A DNA stretch of 64,000 nt from the NCBI GenBank assembly GCA_963821275.1, contig CAWGDF010000001.1, forward strand, positions 62,001-126,000, given 5' to 3'. Numbering within the stretch: the first letter of the stretch is position 1; each line of letters begins with the position of its first letter. Made by a program: the position numbers and the translations under genes. This document shows, one piece after another, positions 59,531-64,000 of this stretch. Source of the stretch: JACVRW01 sp963821275. Lineage in GTDB: Bacteria > Actinomycetota > Thermoleophilia > Solirubrobacterales > Thermoleophilaceae. Under the pieces are notes generated by a model. The model made no database searches. It was not told the origin of the DNA and saw only the letters and a list, made by a program, of their open reading frames with translations.

Positions 59531-60694
59531 ATGTTCGGCGGCGGATCGATTCAGCTCGCGCGCGTGTTCGGAATCCGGATCGGCGTGGACGTCAGCTGGT
59601 TCGTCGTCCTCTTCCTGATCATCTTCTCGCTCACGGACTACTACGGCGACGTGGCTCCCGGCTCCAACGCGTTCCTCCTGGCCACGGTCAGCGCGCTGCT
59701 TTTCTTCCTGTCGATACTTCTCCATGAACTCGGCCACGCGCTCGTGGCCATCCGCAACGGCATTCCGATCGAAGGCATCGACCTCTGGCTCTTCGGCGGG
59801 GTGGCCAAGCTCGGCCGCGACACCGACTCGCCCGGAGTGGAGTTCCGGGTGGCGATCGCCGGGCCGCTCGTCACGCTCGGGATTGTCGTCCTGTGCTTCG
59901 TGCTCGGGCTCGCGGTCTCGAGCTCCGACCAGCTGCTGGAGAGCTCCGCCTTCGAGGGCGGCGTGGCCGGTGCCACCACGGCGGTGCTCGGCTACCTGAT
60001 GTCGATCAACCTGCTGGTGCTGATCTTCAACCTCATCCCGGGCTTTCCCCTCGACGGCGGACGGATCGCCCGCGCCATCGTCTGGTGGCGCACCGGCGAC
60101 CGCAACCGGGCGACCCGGCTGGCGGCGCGGCTGGGCCGCGGGGTGGGCTGGCTGATGGTCGGCGTGGGGCTCGCGATGCTGTTCCTTGGTTGGGACTGGC
60201 TCTTCGGCGTATGGCTCGCCTTCATCGGGTTCTTCCTTGCCTCCGCCGCCCGCTCGGCCGAGGCTCAGGCCCGCTTCGCCGGCCGGATCGAGCATCTTCG
60301 GGTGGCCGACGTGATGGACGCCGAGCCCGTGGCCGTCCCCGAGAGCCTGGACCTGGCCGGCGCGGAGCGGGACTTCTTCCTCCGCTATGGCTGGAGCTGG
60401 TTCCCGGTGGTGGACCGCGCCGGGCGGCTGGTGGGCCTACTCGCGCGCGAGGCGGTGCAGGGCGTACCCGAGAGCGAGCGGTCCGGCCGCGCCGTCGCCT
60501 CCGTGATGGCCCGCGACGACGGCGACAGCGGCCTGCGTGTGCGGCTCGAGGAGCCGCTCGAGGCGCTGCTGGGTCGGGAGGGCCTGGCGCGGCTGGGCGC
60601 GATCATGGCCGTCGACGGAGAGGGCGTTCTGCGCGGCGTCGTGACCCTGGACGCGGTGCGCCGGGCGCTGCGCGCCGCGAGTCCCGCGATCTGA
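59531..60694 (+). CDS. Site-2 protease family M50 peptidase with CBS region
   Basis: 387 residues. Membrane metalloprotease with HELGH (about residue 69) and the third metal ligand in FNLIPGFPLDGGR, about five to six helices, then a cytoplasmic CBS-like pair (about 255-380: LRVADVMDAEPVAVPE, FPVVDRAGRLVGLLA, VASVMARDD). This is the Rv2625c/SpoIVFB-related group; CBS domains may sense nucleotides. ATG 59531 fits the family start FGGGSIQLARVFGIRIGVD. Confidence 0.92.
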   Translation: MFGGGSIQLARVFGIRIGVDVSWFVVLFLIIFSLTDYYGDVAPGSNAFLLATVSALLFFLSILLHELGHALVAIRNGIPIEGIDLWLFGGVAKLGRDTDSPGVEFRVAIAGPLVTLGIVVLCFVLGLAVSSSDQLLESSAFEGGVAGATTAVLGYLMSINLLVLIFNLIPGFPLDGGRIARAIVWWRTGDRNRATRLAARLGRGVGWLMVGVGLAMLFLGWDWLFGVWLAFIGFFLASAARSAEAQARFAGRIEHLRVADVMDAEPVAVPESLDLAGAERDFFLRYGWSWFPVVDRAGRLVGLLAREAVQGVPESERSGRAVASVMARDDGDSGLRVRLEEPLEALLGREGLARLGAIMAVDGEGVLRGVVTLDAVRRALRAASPAI

Positions 60695-60743
60695 GGCCCT
60701 AGCGTGTTTGAGAGACCCTGGTAACCGGGAAGAGACTTTGGGC

Positions 60744-62529
60744 TTGAGTCGCGTTCGGGAGAGGCAGGACGTACGCAAGGCGGGCGCCGTCGCGGCGCTC
60801 GGGGGTGCGGCCATCGTCCTGCCCTTCGCCGCGCCCGCGGACGCGATGCCGGCGGCCTGCGCCTGCGGCGGCGGTGGCGGCGCCGCACCGGCACCCGACC
60901 CGAAGCCGAGCGAGCATCAGGGCCTCGCCCCGGTCCCCCAGGCCGCTCCTCCTGCCCCGGTCCAGCCCGAGCCACCGCCTCCCCCGCCCGATCCGAAGCC
61001 GTTCGAGCACCAGGCCCTTGAGTCGGACGAGCCCGCCCCGGCGCCCGAGCCTCAGCCGGCGCCTCCGCCGCGCGACCCCAAGCCTTTTGAGCACCAGGCC
61101 CTTCAGTCGGTCGAGCCCACCCCGGCGCCGCAGCCTGAGCCGGCGCCGCCCCCGCGTGACCCCAAGCCTTTCGAGCACCAGGCCCTCCGGCCCGAGCCCG
61201 AGCCGGCGCCGCCTCCGCGCGACCCCAAGCCCTTCGAGCACCAGGCGCTTCAGTCGATCGAGCCCACCCCGGCGCCCACGCCCTCTGAGCCGCCGCCGCC
61301 TCCGCCGCGCGACCCCAAGCCCTTCGAGCACCAGGCGCTCCGGCCGGCGCCCGAGCCCGAGCCGGCGCCGCCTCCGCGTGACCCGAAGCCGTTCGAGCAC
61401 CAGGCGCTCCAGTCGGTCGAGCCCACCCCGGCGCCTAAGCCCGAAGCGCCGGCGCCCGACCCAAAGCCGCACGAGCACCTTGGACTCGCCCCGACGCCGC
61501 CAGCGGACCCGAAGCCCGGCGAGCACCTGGGACTCGCGCCCACACCGCCCGTCGACCCCAAGCCCCTTGAGCACCAGGCGCTCGCCCCCACACCGCCCGT
61601 CGACCCCAAGCCCCTTGAGCACCAGGCGCTCGCCCCCACACCGCCCGTCGACCCCAAGCCCTTCGAGCACCAGGCGCTCGCCCCCACACCGCCCGTCGAC
61701 CCCAAGCCCTTCGAGCACCAGGCGCTCGCCCCCACACCGCCCGTCGACCCCAAGCCCTTCGAGCACCTCGCGCTCGCCCCCGGGATCGGCGACCCGACGG
61801 AACCCCTGCCTCCCGAGGTGACGGTCGAGGAGCCGGTCGAGGTCGCCCCGCAGACCGACGAGAACTACTTCGAGCCGTGGACGCGGGTTGGGATGACCGA
61901 GGACGAGTGGCGCGACCTCGAGGACGAGGTACTCGACGAGGCCTGCCCCAGCGGCTGGCAGGGGGTCGTCTTCGGATGTTCGGTCGCCGGCCTCACGCTC
62001 AACGAAGAAGGCGAGCTCGAGCCGATCGAGATCCTCGAGAACGGGGTCGGCAGCGCACTCGGCCGGCTGGCGCGCTGGGCTTCGGGGGCCAAGGCGCTCC
62101 CGTCCGTCGGCCGGGCGCTCACCAGTGTCAGCACCCGGATCCCGCTGAGCCTCAAGAACACCCTCGTCGCGCCGGGGTGTCCTGCAATCGCCCGCCACCC
62201 GGCTCCCCGCCTACACCGGCGGCAGGACCCACGGCATCGTCGACTTCGGATTCGAGGAGGTGGCTCGCGTCAGCGGCCGCGCCGGGCCCGCCGCTTCGAT
62301 GCCGCGCGGGTCCCGGGGCTTCGACGCCTACTTCCGGACCCACGTCGAGGGTCACGCGGTCGCGGAGATGGTCCAGCGCAATATTCCGAGGGCCACCGTC
62401 TACATCAACCAGGCGGCCCCCTGCGCGGGCACCTGCATGCGGATGATCCCCCGCGCCCTCCCGGCGGGCTACGAGCTGAGGGTGGTCGGCTCCACCGGGC
62501 GCGTCTACACCTTCACCGGGACTGGCTGA
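60744..62529 (+). CDS. Polymorphic toxin: DPKPxEHxxL-repeat stalk with SCP1.201/DddA-like deaminase domain (frameshifted)
   Basis: About 594 residues after correction. A hydrophobic signal-like start (AVAALGGAAIVLPFAAPADA) leads into 14 Pro-rich DPKPxEHxxL repeats (60897-61782), an acidic 130-residue region, then a deaminase domain: LPAYTGGRTHGIVDFG, HVEGHAVAEM (zinc His and catalytic Glu), ATVYINQ and PCAGTC (zinc Cys pair, here C-x3-C), the SCP1.201/DddA-like pattern. The frame breaks at the G4 run 62174-62177; removing one G joins stalk and toxin. An Imm1-type gene starts 2 nt after the stop. TTG 60744 is chosen for its GGGAAGAG site; TTG 60738 is the alternative. Probable target: cytosine in DNA or RNA of rival cells. 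Confidence 0.8.
60897..61782 (+). repeat. 14 tandem DPKPxEHxxL-coding repeats
   Basis: The first seven units are of uneven length (about 21-31 residues) with Pro/Ala/Glu spacers. The last seven are 16-residue, 48-bp units; those from about 61550 on are nearly identical in DNA. The pattern is protein-coding and in frame, and shows recent unit duplication at the 3' end. Confidence 0.9.
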
Positions 62530-62531
62530 CC

Positions 62532-62945
62532 ATGCCATTCGAGCTCGTCTACGGACCCGCAGGCGGCGCGGAGAACCCGTCGGTGGAGCGGACCGCCGTC
62601 AGCTCGACGGAGGAGCTGGAGAGGGAGCTCGACCGCCTCGAGCGACGCGGCCGCGACGGCGATCCGTTCATCGTCGAGCTCGTCGAGCCCAGCGCCGGGA
62701 CGCTCGGGATCGGGGTGGGGCGGGACGAAAGCGTCGCCTCGTTCAACCGGGCCGACGGGGAGCCGCCCTACTACGTGAGCGCCGGCAACGGAGACGGCGC
62801 CGAGGAGCTCGTCTTCTACTACCAGGGGACCTGGAGCGGGTTCGGGCCCGAGTCGGCCGTCCCCGCCGCGCGGGCGCGGGCCGCCATGGCGAGCTTCTTC
62901 GCGACGGGCGAGCTGCCGGACGACATTGCCTGGACGGAGACCTGA
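62532..62945 (+). CDS. Imm1-family immunity protein
   Basis: 137 residues. ELERELDRLERRGRDGDPFIVELVEP, LGIGVGRDESVASFN and the end FFATGELPDDIAWTE match the Imm1 family of polymorphic-toxin immunity proteins, which commonly pair with SCP1.201-type deaminases. It should bind and block the deaminase in the producing cell. The ATG lies 2 nt after the toxin stop with no ribosome site of its own, implying coupling. The gene is intact, unlike the toxin. Confidence 0.85.
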   Translation: MPFELVYGPAGGAENPSVERTAVSSTEELERELDRLERRGRDGDPFIVELVEPSAGTLGIGVGRDESVASFNRADGEPPYYVSAGNGDGAEELVFYYQGTWSGFGPESAVPAARARAAMASFFATGELPDDIAWTET

Positions 62946-63000
62946 TCGCAGCCGGCGGGCCCGCCCTGCTCCTGGCACGGGCCAGCGTCCGTACTTTCCA

Positions 63001-63006
63001 TAGAAT
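63001..63006 (+). promoter_or_regulatory. -10 element of sdhA
   Basis: TAGAAT hexamer 18 nt before the sdhA ATG, which would give a leader of about 10-12 nt. No clear -35 or ribosome site. Confidence 0.45.
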
Positions 63007-63024
63007 CGAAATCGGTCTCGCTCG

Positions 63025-64000
63025 ATGCCCCAGCACGACGTTCTCGTCATAGGAGCCGGCCTCGCCGGCCAGCGCGCGGCCCTCGCCGCCGCCGAGGAGG
63101 GCGCCTCGGTGGGCATCATCAGCAAGGTCCATCCGGTGCGCTCGCATTCCAACGCCGCCCAGGGCGGCATCAACGCCGCGCTCGACCCCGAGGACTCCTG
63201 GGAGTCGCACGCCTTCGACACGGTTAAGGGCTCCGACTACCTGGGCGACCAGGACGCCATCGAGATCATGTGCCGTGAGGCGCCCGAGGAGCTGCTCACC
63301 CTCGAGCACCTCGGCGTGACGTTCCACCGCAACGAGGAGGGCCGTCTGGGGAAGCGGGCCTTCGGCGGCGCGTCCGCGGCCCGCACCTACTACGTGGCCG
63401 ACATCACCGGTCAGGCGATCCTCCACGTGCTGTACGAGCAGCTCATGAGGCACGACGAGGTCTACCGCTATGAGGAGTGGTTCACGACTGGGCTCGTGCA
63501 GGACGACGAGGGTCGCATCGCCGGGGCCGTGACCCGCAACATCCGCGACGGCGCGATGGAGCTGTTCGCGGCGAAGTCCGTGATCCTCGCCACCGGCGGC
63601 AACGGCCAGATCTACGACCCGACGACGAATGCCCTGATCTGCACCGGGGACGGGATCGCCATGGCCTACCGAATCGGCGTCCCCCTGATGGACATGGAGA
63701 TGATCCAGTACCACCCCACGACGCTGGCCGGGCTGGGGCTGCTGATCACCGAGGGCGCCCGCGGCGAGGGGGCGCAGCTCTACAACGCCGAGGGCGAGCG
63801 CTTCATGGAGAAGTACGCCCCGAACAAGATGGAGCTCGCTTCCCGCGACGTCGTGTCGCGCGCCGAGCAGACCGAGATCAACGAGGGCCGCGGGTTCGAG
63901 GACGGCACGGTCGCGCTCGATATCACGAAGGTGCCCCGCAAGCGCATCCACGAGGCGCTGCGCGAGATCGTGAACGTGGGCCGGGACTTCGCCGGCGTGG
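63025..64000 (+). CDS. sdhA: Succinate dehydrogenase flavoprotein subunit (partial, runs off the window)
   Basis: 325 residues visible. FAD-binding VLVIGAGLAGQRAALAAAEEG, the flavin-attachment-type SHSNAAQGGINAAL, then HRNEEGRLGKRAFGGASAARTYYVAD and the dicarboxylate site MIQYHPTTLAGLGLLITEGARGEG. These favour succinate dehydrogenase/fumarate reductase over L-aspartate oxidase. ATG 63025 follows an intergenic TAGAAT promoter. The 3' end lies beyond the window. Confidence 0.93.
   Translation, partial: MPQHDVLVIGAGLAGQRAALAAAEEGASVGIISKVHPVRSHSNAAQGGINAALDPEDSWESHAFDTVKGSDYLGDQDAIEIMCREAPEELLTLEHLGVTFHRNEEGRLGKRAFGGASAARTYYVADITGQAILHVLYEQLMRHDEVYRYEEWFTTGLVQDDEGRIAGAVTRNIRDGAMELFAAKSVILATGGNGQIYDPTTNALICTGDGIAMAYRIGVPLMDMEMIQYHPTTLAGLGLLITEGARGEGAQLYNAEGERFMEKYAPNKMELASRDVVSRAEQTEINEGRGFEDGTVALDITKVPRKRIHEALREIVNVGRDFAGV

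Noticed and set aside
61500..61782. Regular 48-bp repeats as a CRISPR array
   Set aside because: The repeats are contiguous, in frame and code DPKPxEHxxL; there are no unique spacers and no cas genes.

Overview
The window is high-GC bacterial chromosome with dense, mostly housekeeping gene content. It looks like an actinobacterium of the Thermoleophilia (Solirubrobacter/Conexibacter-like) type. This placement is inferred from GC content, frequent GTG/TTG starts, 4-nt overlapping operons, the mfd / foldase / mazG / eno / FtsB-like gene order, tRNAs without encoded CCA, and many genes that start 6-10 nt after a TANNNT -10 hexamer (leaderless transcripts). No rRNA, prophage, insertion sequence or CRISPR array is visible.

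Layout. 0-10 kb: tRNA-Leu, an ECF-type sigma factor fused to a zinc-finger and Pro-rich tail, CsaA, an R2-like ligand-binding oxidase, a lipoprotein, a UPF0173 hydrolase, SelD, a rhomboid-like protein without catalytic residues, a carboxylate-amine ligase, a DUF2090 aldolase-like protein and CsrA. 10-26 kb: division/glycolysis/repair block (FtsB-like, eno, mazG, PrsA-like foldase, mfd), an ABC exporter, pth-rplY, an ABC1 kinase, prs-glmU, tRNA-Gln. 25-38 kb: LysM/M15 peptidase, PucR regulator, DedA-PAP2 fusion, ispE-rsmA-tatD, metG, M23 peptidase, rsmI, ROK kinase, LytR-CpsA-Psr protein, FmdB. 38-50 kb: glyS, MMPL transporter and its TetR regulator, EamA and sugar-porter transporters, cstA-ybdD. 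50-64 kb: lon-hsp20, a sigma factor next to a membrane protein that may be its regulator, MBL hydrolase, NAD(P)-binding and SRPBCC proteins, icd-mdh, a CBS-containing site-2 protease, a polymorphic toxin/immunity pair, and the start of sdhA.

Most notable. (1) At 60.7-62.9 kb a secreted-looking protein with 14 DPKPxEHxxL repeats ends in an SCP1.201/DddA-like cytosine-deaminase domain and is followed 2 nt later by an Imm1-type immunity gene; one extra G in a G4 run currently breaks the toxin frame. (2) A TGGCYGG-CCAGCCA palindrome lies upstream of the MMPL gene, of the tetR gene, and of the R2lox gene 40 kb away, suggesting one TetR regulon. (3) pth has no ATG/GTG/TTG start; a CTG overlapping the rplY stop is the best candidate. 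(4) A 34-bp palindromic repeat occurs in three intergenic sites, and a second REP-like palindrome in two.

Three genes (M23 peptidase, sugar porter, toxin) each carry a single-base frameshift in or next to a G/C run. Indel errors in the assembly are therefore a serious alternative to real gene decay.
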